60,000 nucleotides of DNA from Polytrichum commune (GCA_950295325.1 OX485806.1:9984001-10044000), one strand, 5' to 3'; shown: positions 12,144-23,422, counted from the first letter of the stretch. Notes: a model not told the origin generated them from the letters alone. Translations and numbers: made by a program.

Positions 12144-12515
12144 TACTACACTAAACATGATATTTAGTGTCACCAATTCTAGTTGTCTTGCTCGATACTA
12201 AAAGTAAACCGCGGTATATATAGTGTGACCAACACTATGTTAACCCAACATTATTTGTCACTCCTTGTAAAAAAATTGGGGGATTATAGATTTATAGTGT
12301 TGCAATTACTGTCACTTACCAAGTGATGTTTCATCCAAATCTCAATCATCCATGACAATTTGTCATCACAAGTTGCTGACAAAGAGAAGGTAGGGTTTTG
12401 ACCAATGGATGAACTCATCCATCACCCATGACAATATTTGTTCAGTTATTCATAAGAAGTGTCATCCAAAAAGTTAACATAGTGACATTAAATACCATAT
12501 GACACTATAGTAGAG
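12144..12515 (-). repeat. repeat R3 with CACTA-like ends
   Basis: Left end TACTACACTAAACATGATAT, right end near GACACTATAGTAG; the interior matches 57865-58175 closely (TTACCAAGTGAT, CATCCATGACA, GAAGGTAGGGTTTTG). The terminal words resemble those of the element at 15730-16058, so these may be one broad CACTA-like group. Confidence 0.65.
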
Positions 12516-13575
12516 GTGCCTATTCCCGATCAGGGCCCCATCGGCAATCTATAGGCTACCGAAATTTTGATCAAGCTGGGATTGAATTTTAATCACGCCG
12601 GAATCAATAGTGTCATGATACATGGCTTGGTTTTGAGTGCTAAAGTAAGGAGGAATAAATTGTTATAATGAGCGGTTATGGCATACTCTAGACATTGGTA
12701 ATATGTTCAAGCCAACTTTTCGCTTCAAAGACTCACAATGATTTCAATTTAAGGAATAATATTACCAATAAAATTGGAGTCCTATTTATTTGTATCACCC
12801 TACACGGGAAAAATTTGCACCACCTTATGCTTCTCCATATTTGGTGCAGAATCTCTTAAGTGATCGATTATAGGCACCTTAATCATAAATAACATATTTA
12901 GGGTAGTGTTTGCTTGGCGTCGAGTTTTCTTTTATTTAATACTAGGTATGTCCAAATATTTGATGGTTATTTGATGTATGTCTTTCATAGCTTTTTTGAT
13001 TGAGGTTTTGAGGGTATGTAGGCTTTCTAGTTCTTCCATACTATTTGTATGTATGGCACCCCTGACTCCTACGGTTTTGACTTTTAAGGGGTGGACTTTC
13101 AACCTAGGCACATATTGCCTCTATTAGGGGGGTTGTGTTCGCCTTTCTTTGTGTTGATGACTTGGGTAATGTATCTATCATGTGTGAATGTGAATTCAAC
13201 GAGTTATATGATGAGGTTGGGTGTGGGGGTTAAGGGTTCACATTGCTCAAATGCAACTCCTTTTATATACATAATGTTTGGTTTGAGTCTAGCTAGACAC
13301 ATGTATTTTTGGGTGGTGCGTGCACAATTAGCACCCATGGTGGAATGGTGTTATCTTGGGATGTGCTATTTGTTGTGTTGGCATTTGGTAAGTGTGAGGT
13401 AATCTTGTGTTTGGGTGCATGATTTAAGTAGGTTGGTTAGTTGGTGAACAATAACATTGTGTCTTGCTATGCAGAGTCCTTTGAGAAATTTGTATTTGCA
13501 TATGGATAAGTCCTTTGAGTATATATAGGATTACATGAGCACAATGAGAAATTCGTATGTTGGAGAAAATCTCAT
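12516..13575. other. intergenic, no supported feature
   Basis: AT-rich sequence. One 103-codon frame on the plus strand (13091-13402) has no recognisable domain and no codon bias, so it is not called. Confidence 0.5.
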
Positions 13576-13576
13576 A

Positions 13577-14732
13577 CCGTACGTTAAGGGCAGCTTCGGC
13601 GCTCTCTTGCCGAATAATTATTAAAAGTAAAAAAACAGTGTTCGGCAGGGAAAAAAAAATTACTAAAAATTTCGGCATTTTAAATAGTTTAATAATGCAA
13701 TTTCGGCATACATCCAAGAAGTTATTACCTAACGGTAAACAAGAATGTTTATTCACGATTTCACAATTTGTGTGAAGAGTTTTACAAAGATATAAATCTT
13801 TCACGATTTTGTGAAGAGTTGGGAATGCTCTGTGCTTTATACAAGTAGAGTGGAGTTGTGTTCAACAATGCATATGGGATATGTAAAGTTTGAGGTGAAG
13901 CACCTAGTTAGACTTCATTTTTATAACACGCATAACTTTTGCATAGAGTCTTCAAATGACATAAAATTTGTTGGAGGTGAAAGATTACTTGATTTCTAAA
14001 ATTTCTTAGAGCAACAAAATTCCAAAAAAGTTGATCTTCTATTCACAAATGAGCTCCGAAAAACTGTTATGAACGCATTTTAATTTTTTGATCTTTACAC
14101 GGCTGCAATGTTTTGTCCATATCTTTTGCATAAAGATTTATTTTGACACAAAACTTGTTGGGGGTGGAAGATTACTTGATTTCTAAACTTTTCTTAGAGC
14201 AACTAAATTCCAAAAAAGTTGATCTTCTATGCACAAATGAGCTCCGAAAAACTGTTATGAACGCATTTTAATTTTTTAATCTTTACACGGCTGCAATGTT
14301 TTGTCCATATCTTTTGCATAAAGATTTATTTTGACACAAAACTTGTTGGGGGTGGAAGATTACTTGATTTCTCAACTTTTGTTAGTTGGACAAAATTCTA
14401 TAAAACTTCATCTTCTATGCTCAATTGGACTCCAAAAAATTGTGTACAACACATTTGAAAAGCCTCACTTAGAGTCTTGCTACTTCTTAACCCATATTCT
14501 TTGTGGACTAATGTAAGTGAGCTTGATTACAAAATGAGCACCTTCTCTCCATCAGAATTCGTATATGCTTCCAGTGTAAGTAAAATTCTAGTGAGAAGTT
14601 AAAATTTCTTACTTTTCGGCAATTTTGAAAATTAATTAATTTTATATTCGGCAAAAAATGTCAATAATTTTCTAAAATTTTCGGCGCCTATTTTTAGAAT
14701 TATTTTGTGCCGAAGCTGCCCTTAACGTACGG
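13577..14732. mobile_element. 1.16-kb TA-flanked inverted-repeat element
   Basis: Perfect 24-bp inverted ends begin CCGTACGTTAAGGGCAGCTT, with TA at 13575-13576 and 14733-14734. Near both ends the word TTCGGC or its complement recurs (at least four times on the left, four on the right), a pattern typical of transposase-binding subterminal repeats. The interior holds 2.5-3 direct repeats of about 188 bp (about 13925-14480). No transposase frame survives, so it is non-autonomous. TA borders suggest Tc1/mariner-like insertion. Confidence 0.85.
13925..14480. repeat. 188-bp tandem repeat, three units
   Basis: The marker AAGATTACTTGATTTCT occurs at 13981, 14168 and 14356, giving periods of 187 and 188 bp. 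Units one and two are nearly identical, including GAGCTCCGAAAAACTG; unit three is diverged in its second half. The array sits wholly inside the transposon at 13577-14732. Confidence 0.9.
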
Positions 14733-14839
14733 TAGATAGAAGACAAGGAAATCTCTAGAGGCAGTAATTGTTTGTGAAGGCTCATCACTAGGGTGAAAAG
14801 CCCACAAAACCAAGATATTGTGTTAGAAGACCATAGTGG

Positions 14840-15500
14840 GCCTTATGTGGTCACTCTTCTTAATCGGACACCAATATAACTAATGTTAAGTATACTTGGA
14901 CAAACCACTTGTCCAAAAATAATAAGGGATTTGCACTTGTGGGGACCAAAACATCAAACAACAACAACAAAAGCAACAACACAACAACCACATGTTCAAA
15001 TGTTTGTATTCCATGTTCGCCAACCACCATATTTGTGTAGTTTTGAGATCTAGTGTACATCATGTTGGTGGTAGGAACTGTCCAAAATTCCTGCATAAAT
15101 CGAAATATGCTACATTTGAGTGGGTGGGATATGGCAAGGGTCGTTGTTAAGAATGGACACCAAATAGACACATGTTACAATGAGATTGGACTATTTGCTC
15201 AAATTATAGGCATCATCATGGGTTCAATAGTTAACACAATTGCAAGGGCCAACTATGTGATCACTTACAAAAGGAGGAAAATCTTCACTTTGACCACATA
15301 TGACTTGCATCTCACCTCTTATTCTAAAAGCTGAAATGCTAATCTTTATACCCTAATCATACAATGAGATTGGACTATGTGCTCAAAGTATAAACATCAT
15401 CCTAGGTGAAATAGTAAACACAATTGGAAAGGCCAACTATGTAATCACTTACAAAGGAAGAGAATCTTCACTTTGACCAGTTATAACGTTTACATCTCAC
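14840..15500 (+). repeat. dispersed repeat R4, duplicated copy
   Basis: R4 shares its left part with R1 (GAGATTGGACTATG, CTCAAA) but continues differently with GATCACTTACAAA and GAATCTTCACTTTGACC. The block occurs twice here, at about 15178-15310 and 15363-15490, so the second is a local duplication. Related copies lie at 42230-42550, 49860-50200, 51490-51770 and 54640-55140. Confidence 0.6.
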
Positions 15501-15729
15501 GTCATTTTTTTAAAGGTGAAATGTGAATCATTTTTTACCTATTCACAATTGCTAATCAAATGAAACAATTCCGAATCCCAAACCAACTACTCACAATATG
15601 GTCACACACCTCATCTTGAGGATCCTACAAAATGACCATATCATTTCACCATAGGTCATATAACACTCACCATCTCATATCTCCATGACGTGTGAATATA
15701 GGGTAAAAATACCTAAAGCGGTGAATGAC

Positions 15730-16058
15730 CACTACACAAAATATGATATTTAATGTTTGATTATATTTAGTGTTGTTACCACCCTACCATGCTCAACACT
15801 AATTTTCAATTCTTTGACAATTAGTGTTAGACATAAATGTGCCGCTACCTCCCCTACTACCACCTCCCTTATTATATCCCTTTTTTTCATATCCTTACTA
15901 ACACTAAATTCAAACATGTAACTTCCACATATTACCATAGTTGATATTTAGTGTTTGAGTTTACATTTAATGTTACTTACTTTCACAAGGCTTTTGATAT
16001 TTAGTGTATGCGTTCGTATTTAGTGTATCAAACACTAAATATCATATTTTGTGTAGTG
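15730..16058. mobile_element. CACTA-like MITE, 329 bp
   Basis: Begins CACTACACAAAATATGATAT and ends with the complement; the first 31 bp pair with one mismatch. Inside, TTTAGTGT words recur near both ends. No clean 3-bp target duplication is visible (GAC on the left, ATG on the right), so the superfamily call rests on the CACTA ends. Confidence 0.8.
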
Positions 16059-16589
16059 ATGCACTAGACTAGGGGTATAATGATTCTTGTGCGGACCCAA
16101 AATGGCTAATTGGAAAAGTGGTGTCCCAAAAAGGATGCACTGCTAGATGGGATGCAATGATTGGCTGCATAGGTGTTGTTTCACACCACTTGCAATGACT
16201 TTTGGGTGCCATTAACTTAACCGTTTTGCGTGTCTTTGTATGCAGAGTAGAATATTTTGATGTTTAAGATTAAAACTCTTCTATTGTACAAGTAGGGGGT
16301 TTGACTTACTTGCCTCTTTGAAAAAATATAACTAATTATTTACAAGGAATAGAAATACGAAGAACTTCCATTCCTCATCATTTCATCTTCTCCGTCTCTG
16401 AAAAACATTGCACAAATTTTCAAGCCACTCTTTCTAGCCGAGTCAGCTAATTTTCACCACTTTAGATATTCATACCTTAGACCGAAGCAACGACCCTTAC
16501 GACATGGTGAGTGCTTTGTTCAATATTGTACACGTGTCGCCCTGCTCGGGCTGCAGCAGGGCTTCTTGGGTCCAATATCTAGTCCATCG

Positions 16590-18080
16590 TGTCAATCAGA
16601 AGCAGATTCTCTCAAATAAATTGACCCTTTGGAGAGTTAAGTACATGTGCACAAAGCTTCATCAACACGACACCATCTTCCATGCTGATGAGGCAAGGAG
16701 CTAAATTACTGATGATTGTCTAATTTTCCCAGCAATCATTCCCTGATACGCAAGGTAGAAATGAATATCTTACCACCAAGTGCTTCGAATTAGTGCAGAC
16801 ATATTATTCGATATTCTTGGTCACATTCAAATAGTACATCTGAGCACCCAGTGCTCAGATCGACCAACAACGAACTAGGGAATGTTTGAGTGGTGGATAT
16901 GGCCTCCGTCCACTAACATAGCTCCCTGAGTGTGCAGACGGAAGTACAAAGCTTTCTATACATACACAAAACCATCAAGCATTCTGAACTATACAAGGCA
17001 TTCAAATTCAACAGATCGAAAAATTGGACAAGTCATGTCAATCGAAAGCAGCATCCCTTAAATGAATTGACCCTTCGAAGCCTTCATCAGTACGATATCA
17101 TCCTTTTGTGCTCACGAGACGAGGATAAAAATTGCTGATGAATGTCCACATATTCCGGCTGATCTGATCTCGGCCACAAGGCAGGAATGCATACCTAATT
17201 AAAAGTGCTACGCTGGCAAACCTAAATGTGCACACTATTAGGTACCGGTAGTACGAAGCCTTCTCTGCACGCGAAACCGTCTAGCATTCTTAACTAATGA
17301 CCAATAAGATATTCAAATTCAACAGATCGACAAGTCATATCGATCGAACGCAGCATCTTTCAATGAACACGACATCATCTTTCCTGCTCATAAGACGAGG
17401 AGCTAAATTTCTGATGAATGCCCTACTGTTCCAGCTGATCTATGAAGGCAGGACTCCATATATAACGAAAAGTGATACGCTGGAAAACTTGAATGTGCAC
17501 ACACGAGTAATACAGGGCTTTCTACACAATAGACCATCAAGCATAATAAATTGGCAACCAGTAAAACAGATCAAGTTGGGCCGGTCATGTTCATCGAAAG
17601 CAGCATTTCTTAACTGAATGACCATTGGAAGGGTTTCATGTACACAAGACTTCATCAACAGGACATCATCCTTGCAAGATCACGAGACGAGGACATAGAT
17701 TGCTGATGATTGTCCAAATATTCGAGCTGATCTATGCCCGGCTACAAAGGCAGGAATACATATCTTACTAGATGTGCAACGCTGACAAACCTGTATGTGC
17801 ACACAGTAGTAATACAAAAGATTCTGCACACAAATCCATCAAGCTATCTGAACTAGCAACCAACAAAACATTCAAATTTCAACAGATCGGAAAGTTGGAC
17901 AAGTCGTGTAGATCGAAAGCAGCATTTCTTAAATGAATTCACCCTTTGAAGGGTTACATGTACAAGGATTAATCAACACGACATCATCTTTCCTGCTCAT
18001 GAGACAAGGAGCTGAATTGCTGATGAATGCCCGATTATTCCAGCTACGCCCAACTACAAAAGGCAGGAATGAATTTCTAA
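16590..18080. repeat. degenerate tandem array, about five units of 250-445 bp
   Basis: The same ordered words recur: AAAGCAGCAT (16599 variant, 17044, 17345, 17596, 17914), GACATCATC, GAGACGAGGA, CTGATGA, AGGCAGGAAT and TTCAACAGATCG. Spacings are about 445, 301, 251 and 318 bp. Identity is moderate, so the array is old. It lies just beyond the 3' end of the UVI4-like gene (minus strand) and could form part of its 3' region. Short frames within it are not genes. Confidence 0.8.
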
Positions 18081-18179
18081 CTAAAAAAAAAGTGCAACAT
18101 TCACAAACCGGTTAAACATGTTCAACATCCCATCGCTATCTTTTGTGAAGCAGGTATTGACACCATCCCAGGTTGTGTT

Positions 18180-18425
18180 ACACTTCATGGTAGGCAACCT
18201 TGTGTTGCTCCACCCAGCAACCAGTAAAACCAGGATTGAAAAGGAAGGGCATTAACCAGGAGTTAAACCCGGTAGACACACAATGAACAAAGTAGCAGGC
18301 AGAAATTCAGGGATACTCACACAGCAGATCATCTTGTGATGCTCCAACCGGTGGACCCAGACTGCAGGTAATGGTGAGGGCATTAACCAGTGATAAATCC
18401 CCTCGCTATGTGACATTCCACACAT
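18180..18425. repeat. two-unit direct repeat of about 130 bp
   Basis: The words TTGTGTTGCTCCA...GGGCATTAACCAG (18200-18265) recur as TTGTGATGCTCCA...GGGCATTAACCAG (18333-18393). It extends the repeated character of the region toward the UVI4-like gene. Confidence 0.55.
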
Positions 18426-18577
18426 GATGATGCTATGACGGGCGTTTACGAGAAAACATCATTCAACCAATCTTGAATGCATCATTCAGCAAGAAGGCTG
18501 AAAGATCCCCGACTAAAAATTAAAGGTAAGGAACCCGTATGGAAACTACACATATGACAAGGGAACCAACCCGTCCA

Positions 18578-19901
18578 TTACCGGAAGCCCTTCCTGAGAG
18601 CGGAGGAGGCTTGCTGGGCAGCTGCACAACTGGGTACAACCCTGGATGAGTTTGCAATCTTCAGCTTGTTCGTAGCTTTCATTGGAGTTTCGAGAAGAAC
18701 GGGTGGCGGAGGAAGGGTAAACTTCACCTTCTTGCATTTCTTCGTTCGCTGGGTTGGTTCGGAGTCCTGAAGCAAGGTTCAAAATGTTAGCTGGGAGAGT
18801 TCACGATGTTCAAAACCCATGATGTGTGCATATTCATATTTTCCATCATGAGTGGTATGTCACACTCACTATGCATGTTTGGGTTTAGGTGGGATTCCAC
18901 GCTTTCAGCATAATTATTCAACAAGCTAAAATCATATGCAGATAACGACAGGCAAACAGTTATGCTACTCAAAGTAAATAAACATAACCTAGCGCTAATA
19001 TGCGATTAGCATATTGGCCATCATGCATGTGAGCATCCTCCGAGATTCCATGCCCCCATGCATGAGGTATATTTTTCAATGTATGTTGGTGAGAGACATT
19101 TGACATTTGAAAAGTTGACATTCCATTCGTATGTAACATAGATCGTACAAAACGACATCCATAAACTGGGCAGGAACAGCTTCTCACCATTCCAGACGCA
19201 AGTATATTTGTGATATCTTGCAAAGGTGACCTTGGGAACCACTCCGGCAGTGGGCTTCGATGTTCATTGATTCCACTGCCATTCCAGAGAGCCAGAGGAT
19301 TCCAATTCTCGTTTGCATATCCATCTGCATTGAGAATGTGTTGTGGCTCACTCCTCGCTCTGCCAGATGGTGTGAGTTCTTCCTGAACCAGGTCAGAGCT
19401 TCCCGTGCGAGAGCTTCCCACCATCTCAGTCTCGGCTGACGCATCTTCATATACCACAAAATCGGATCTCTGAACCTCTGAATCTGCAACAGAGCTACTA
19501 AGCAATTCAAGAGGACGAGGTTCCGTTGCCTCTGAAGCCAGGTTCATTCTTTGTGCATTGCATACCATGATAGGATGATGTTCCACCACACGAGGATCAG
19601 GAATCATATCACTTGATACCTCAATTGGGAGAGCCCTCTGATTGTTTTCAAGCCTCCCCAAATCGAAGGAAACCTCAATCCTCCACGATCTGAACATTGC
19701 TCTGTGAGACGCGGCCCTTGTAAACCTCTCATTGCGATGAGTCATCAAAATGATGTCATCAAGGCCCCTTGGCATCAATATCTGCTCCCGAGATGGTTCA
19801 GCGGACTGACGAGGTACAATTGGATATTGAACCTCGTATTCCCAGTGACCACAGTTCCCTACATCTTTCCCCATCGCCTGGATCATCCTCCCGCGCACCA
19901 T
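18578..19901 (-). CDS. POLYCHOME/UVI4/GIG1-like APC/C regulator, 2 exons
   Basis: Exon 1 is 19901-19188 and exon 2 is 18766-18578 (minus strand), joined in phase 0 by a GT-AG intron; 300 residues. The decisive match is PLPEWFPRSPLQDITN at residues 217-232, which aligns with the family's LPxWYPRTPLRDIT segment and contains a full destruction box, RxxLxxxxN. A KEN-like ANEN lies at 196-199. Exon 2 is basic, with KKCKKVKFTLPPPP and a C terminus ending RKGFR; known members end in a short Met-Arg tail, so this ending fits only loosely. Known relatives inhibit the anaphase-promoting complex and control entry into endocycles and meiosis II, in the nucleus. The first ATG (19901) follows a possible acceptor, so a leader intron or an upstream exon is possible. 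The N-terminal 120 residues are not recognised. The tandem array follows its 3' end. Confidence 0.6.
18767..19187 (-). other. intron of the UVI4-like gene
   Basis: The donor reads GTGAGAAGC after ...TCTGGAATG, the acceptor CTTGCTTCAG before GACTCCGAA. Reading exon 1 through the donor gives a further 74 codons without conserved features before a stop, which is why the splice is preferred. Confidence 0.6.
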
Positions 19902-19929
19902 TGCTGACCAGTAATAAACCCTATGCAAT

Positions 19930-20690
19930 GCAAGGTTGTGGATATGCTTTGATGACTCTATTCTTTTAATCCTGCTCCTCCTCAGTATGATGTATGTTAT
20001 GCGTTATGTCAATACAGTTGATATGCATGCTCTAAAATCTACGACATATTATCACACCATCCTCAATGTGAACATTTTGGACATAACTATGAACGTAGAA
20101 TTACGCACCCAGTCTCTGCTTCCAATTCTCCGTGCTTCCGTTTAAAAGTTGCATCTACAGCTGCGGCTCATATGTTTGCAAAAACAATCCGATACAATGT
20201 TGATGCCCGATACCAATGCGAAAACCAGAACTCACTGCAACCAAAACACCAACACCAGCTACAACTCCAGCACTACCAATCTCCTTAAACAGCCTGAACA
20301 AGAGAATAACTAAGAGAATCGACTGTTGTTGGCAATCTAGAAAACCCTTCCCCTCGCATGAACTCCCTCAACAAAGCCAAAATGGTGACGACGGAACTGA
20401 AACCTCTCAAAAAACCTCCACACCTGCGACAACCTCACAGCATTGAACCAGAACCTCACAAGCGCTCTCTCTACCTGCTCCTCAATATCTACGAAGCACC
20501 CCAAAAAGCACACAAAGAAGGCAACAAATACAACGGACTGTTCGTCCGGTTCAAACTACCTCAATACTACACCAAATGGCGTCAAATTTGGGTTTGAGCA
20601 CGCGGCTTCTACTCGGAGAGCCTTCTTTTTAATCCTCTCTGCTACAACTACACCCCCGGGCTGCTAGCACGCACAGTTTGCAGAGCAACG
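19930..20690. other. upstream region of the UVI4-like gene
   Basis: Presumed leader and promoter of the minus-strand gene. Several overlapping short frames rich in Thr, Pro and Asn occur at 20216-20667 but none carries a domain. No TATA box stands out on the minus strand. Confidence 0.35.
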
Positions 20691-20699
20691 CACAGATTT

Positions 20700-21035
20700 G
20701 GGTAAGAAAACAGACGTCGGCGCCATATAAAACAGCCCCAAGCTGGAGAGGGAGAGAGAGAGACAGACACACCACCCGAACCGCGCTGCCTTGGACCCAA
20801 CCCGACAGAGCGACGGGTGGGGCTTCGGTGCCCGGAGAACCCCCGGCTCGGTGCAGGTCGACCCTAGAATTGGAGCCAGGCTCGGGGGCCGCCGCAAGAC
20901 CTAAATGCCCCGACCCGGGCCTGGTAATCCCGGGTGGGCGGACCGGCCAGACCGGGCGCCAGGGTCGGGATGTCACGCCCCCTCGTTTCGCCGGGCACGG
21001 GTGCGAGGGAATGGGGCCACCGCGGTCGCTTTAAC
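20700..21035. other. isolated GC island with a plus-strand TATA box
   Basis: Strongly GC-rich and CpG-rich compared with everything around it. CATATAAAAC at 20722-20731 is a good TATA box on the plus strand, followed by a GAGAG-rich stretch. From 20970 the word TGTCACGCCCC appears, a common start of Ty3-type long terminal repeats. It could be a promoter of an unannotated transcript or an LTR fragment; frames on both strands are long only because GC-rich DNA lacks stops. Confidence 0.4.
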
Positions 21036-21096
21036 GGCTGTTTGAAATTTGAACTTGCCGGTTACTTACTGACCGGTAACGGTATGCCCCAGTCAC

Positions 21097-21230
21097 CCCC
21101 TCGCCCCTCTTCTTTACCTCCTCCTCCTCTCCTCTTCTTTACCTCTTCTTTACCACCTCTTTATCTCCTCTTTTCTTTCCCGCTCCTCTTTCTCTCTCCC
21201 TATCTCCCTCTTTTTCTTTACCTCCGGTGG
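21097..21230. repeat. polypyrimidine tract
   Basis: About 130 bp of almost pure C and T on the plus strand with recurring CTCCTC and TTTACCTC words. It lies between the GC island and an AT-rich segment. Confidence 0.8.
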
Positions 21231-21730
21231 TGGGGCCCCCAATCCCTGCTGGATTCTATTTCTGACGTATTGACCAGGATGCATTGAAGGCCACAATAAA
21301 AAGGACGCTGGGGGGCTGGAGCCGCAAAGATGAGTGGCCCATATAACTTATAATTATCCAACTGGGGTGCCCACGTATTATACAAGCCTGAGGTGTTATT
21401 ACTAGGCTGGCAACATAGTCTATATGACACATGTGTTTCCCTAAAGGAATTTGAGAGAATGCAAGTGACTGTATTGTTGTGTTATTGGTGAGAGCCCATG
21501 ATGATCAGAGTTCCATGGATTTTGCCTGCCAATGACTTTGACGGGTCCCTTCCGTATTGTATGTTGGAGATTACAAAATGATGGTGGACCATGATATGTA
21601 TGATAAGGGGCGGGGGGGCCCCTTACAAGGACGGTGGCGGTATTGGTGAGCTCACTTACCCCCTTCCTTCGTCCAATGAAATCATTGGGTACCGTAGTTT
21701 TTCCATCCGTTGATGTGACATGGAGTTTAG

Positions 21731-22114
21731 GAGTTTGCGACAACGTGGCTCGCACCTATTGCTGCTCTGTTTCCAAATGACCACGATACCTTGCATTTTG
21801 GAGAGATTGTAAAGAAGTATGTGGACTATATCCCAAAGTCTTCTGGAGGGCACAACAAGCGCTTAGTGTATATCCAACTCCCACCGCAAATGTCCACATG
21901 CCTACCTTCAATAGTTGTCTTGAAGAAATATCCCCTAACAATCATGGGCGACATTATCCGTACTCGGCATGTGGAAGTTCGTGTAGACTTTGAAGATGTT
22001 ATGGGTTGTGGTCCAAGACTATCCTTGTGTAAACCTAAAGCAGGGGGGGTGATGCTCTCAACCAATGAGAATTCAAGGATTCTCAAGAGTCGTAGCCTAA
22101 TGGCTTTTGTGTAA
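21731..22114 (+). pseudogene. unrecognised 127-codon open stretch, possible gene fragment
   Basis: After a stop at 21728 this frame stays open to the stop at 22112, without an ATG near its start. The product is protein-like in composition (IVKKYVDYIPKSSGG, RLVYIQLPPQM, MGDIIRTRHVEVRVDFEDV). I do not recognise a family. It may be an exon, a retrocopy fragment or chance. It stops a few bases before an R1 element, so its downstream part may be lost. Confidence 0.25.
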
Positions 22115-22116
22115 AC

Positions 22117-22437
22117 ATGCCCTAAGGTAGATGGGTCTTCAATGGTTTACTTTGGTTTGCATATCCAGATTGAGAACATAGCTCCTTTCTTAATAATTTT
22201 CGGACCTCAAATGAATGAAGGTTATCGTGCTCATTAAATGGTCGTATGGTCCCCCCCCCCTTTACGTGGATTGTTGAGCTTAGAATGGTTGTCAGATTTT
22301 GAGCACGTAGTCCAATCTCTTTTAAGCACATTTTCTTTTTGATGTTTGCTCTTGGAGTCACACCTACCCACATATCACTCAAGTCTAGGTGTATTAATAA
22401 GAAAACCAATCAAATAAGGGTTGTCTACTTTATTCCC
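22117..22437 (-). repeat. dispersed repeat R1, near-complete reverse copy
   Basis: Starts CTAAGGTAGATGGGTCTTCA and ends near TGTCTACTTTATT, giving the short inverted ends of the family. A C run at 22250-22260 replaces the usual shorter CCCC. The interval 22440-22970 shows nothing supported. Confidence 0.75.
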
Positions 22438-22974
22438 CACACTTTGGTTAGCTTTGGTTTGTTAAGAGTGACTTTATTTGTGTGTTGGTTGTTTAGTTAA
22501 TTTACCGTTTTGGAGTGGATTTTGGAAGCCATTTTATTTAATTTTTTTGGATTGCATCTCAACTTCTTACAAAATTTACAAGTAGATTTTTTTTGTTTTT
22601 GGAAAACTCGTTATAGTCATACATGCCCATGTATTTGTGCTTGGTAATGCCCATCTAGGTCATGTCCTAGTGGGATTTGACAATTCTTAAGTAACATGTT
22701 ATGATATTTGTTGAACTACATGGTTGTGAGAGTGCGAGCCACACTTGCTAGTGATGTGCTAGGATTAGTTCACTAAAGTGCAAAATTGGCAAGTCCTTGG
22801 ATCTACCTACTTTAAAGCCTCCACTCACTTGTCTCCAACACAATGTGCTACACGTATGCATAAAGGTCATGTTATTTCTCCACTTGGTTTTTATTTATTT
22901 GATGCACTTACATATTCACAAGCTTGGTCATTCATTGTCTAGATTCAAATCTCTACAATAAAAACTACCCTCTA

Positions 22975-23313
22975 ACTCAACATGACTTTGGGTCACGAGT
23001 TTGTTGTTTTGCAAACCAACACCTTCCACGTGTCAACAAGTTTCCGGTGCATGCTTGGAAATAGGTAGTGTGGAGGTTTGAAAACAAAGAGTATTCTATG
23101 CCAATTCATTTAGGGTCAAATTCATTTTGGCATGCCAAGTGGTACAAAAATGAGTATGGCCCTCAATGAACCAAAAAAGGTTGGTCTTTATTCAAATGCA
23201 AACATTACCTTTGAACATGCGCCACAAGTGGAAAGAAAAGATTGATATTGTATACAAAACAACCACTGAAAACCCATTTGGGAAGGGGGGGACCAACTAC
23301 CGACCAAAAATCT
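22975..23313 (+). repeat. dispersed repeat R6
   Basis: Matches the lipoxygenase intron copy in order. Its right end, ACCAACTACCGACCAAAAA, is the inverted counterpart of the TTTTTGGTCGGGAGTTGG start seen at 9281 in the other copy. That supports a non-autonomous DNA element with imperfect inverted ends. Confidence 0.6.
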
Positions 23314-23422
23314 GGTCAAGTAGAGAGAAGATTTCACAGCGGGAATTGAACCACCGACCACTCCATTTGGAAAATGGGTACCTCTCCACTTCCATCCAGT
23401 AGTTTAGGGTTATCGCGAACCA
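23314..23422 (-). mobile_element. tRNA-derived SINE, 5' part
   Basis: On the minus strand it starts TGGTTCGCGATAACC and carries GGTTCAATTCCC, a pol III B-box-like word, then GCTGTGAAATCT. It matches the complete element at 57022-57208 from its first base. The 3' part is missing where the R6 copy begins. Confidence 0.7.

Noticed and set aside
16690-18040. Hammerhead ribozymes suggested by recurring CTGATGA
   Set aside because: The required GAAA and cleavage-site core with stems do not follow at the right distances.
18409-18500. Single C/D-box snoRNA (ATGATGA ... CTGA)
   Set aside because: Box spacing fits but there is no terminal stem and no supporting second box pair.
20629-21287. Overlapping 75-118 codon frames on both strands in the GC island
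   Set aside because: Open only because GC-rich DNA lacks stops; Pro/Gly/Arg-rich with no domain.
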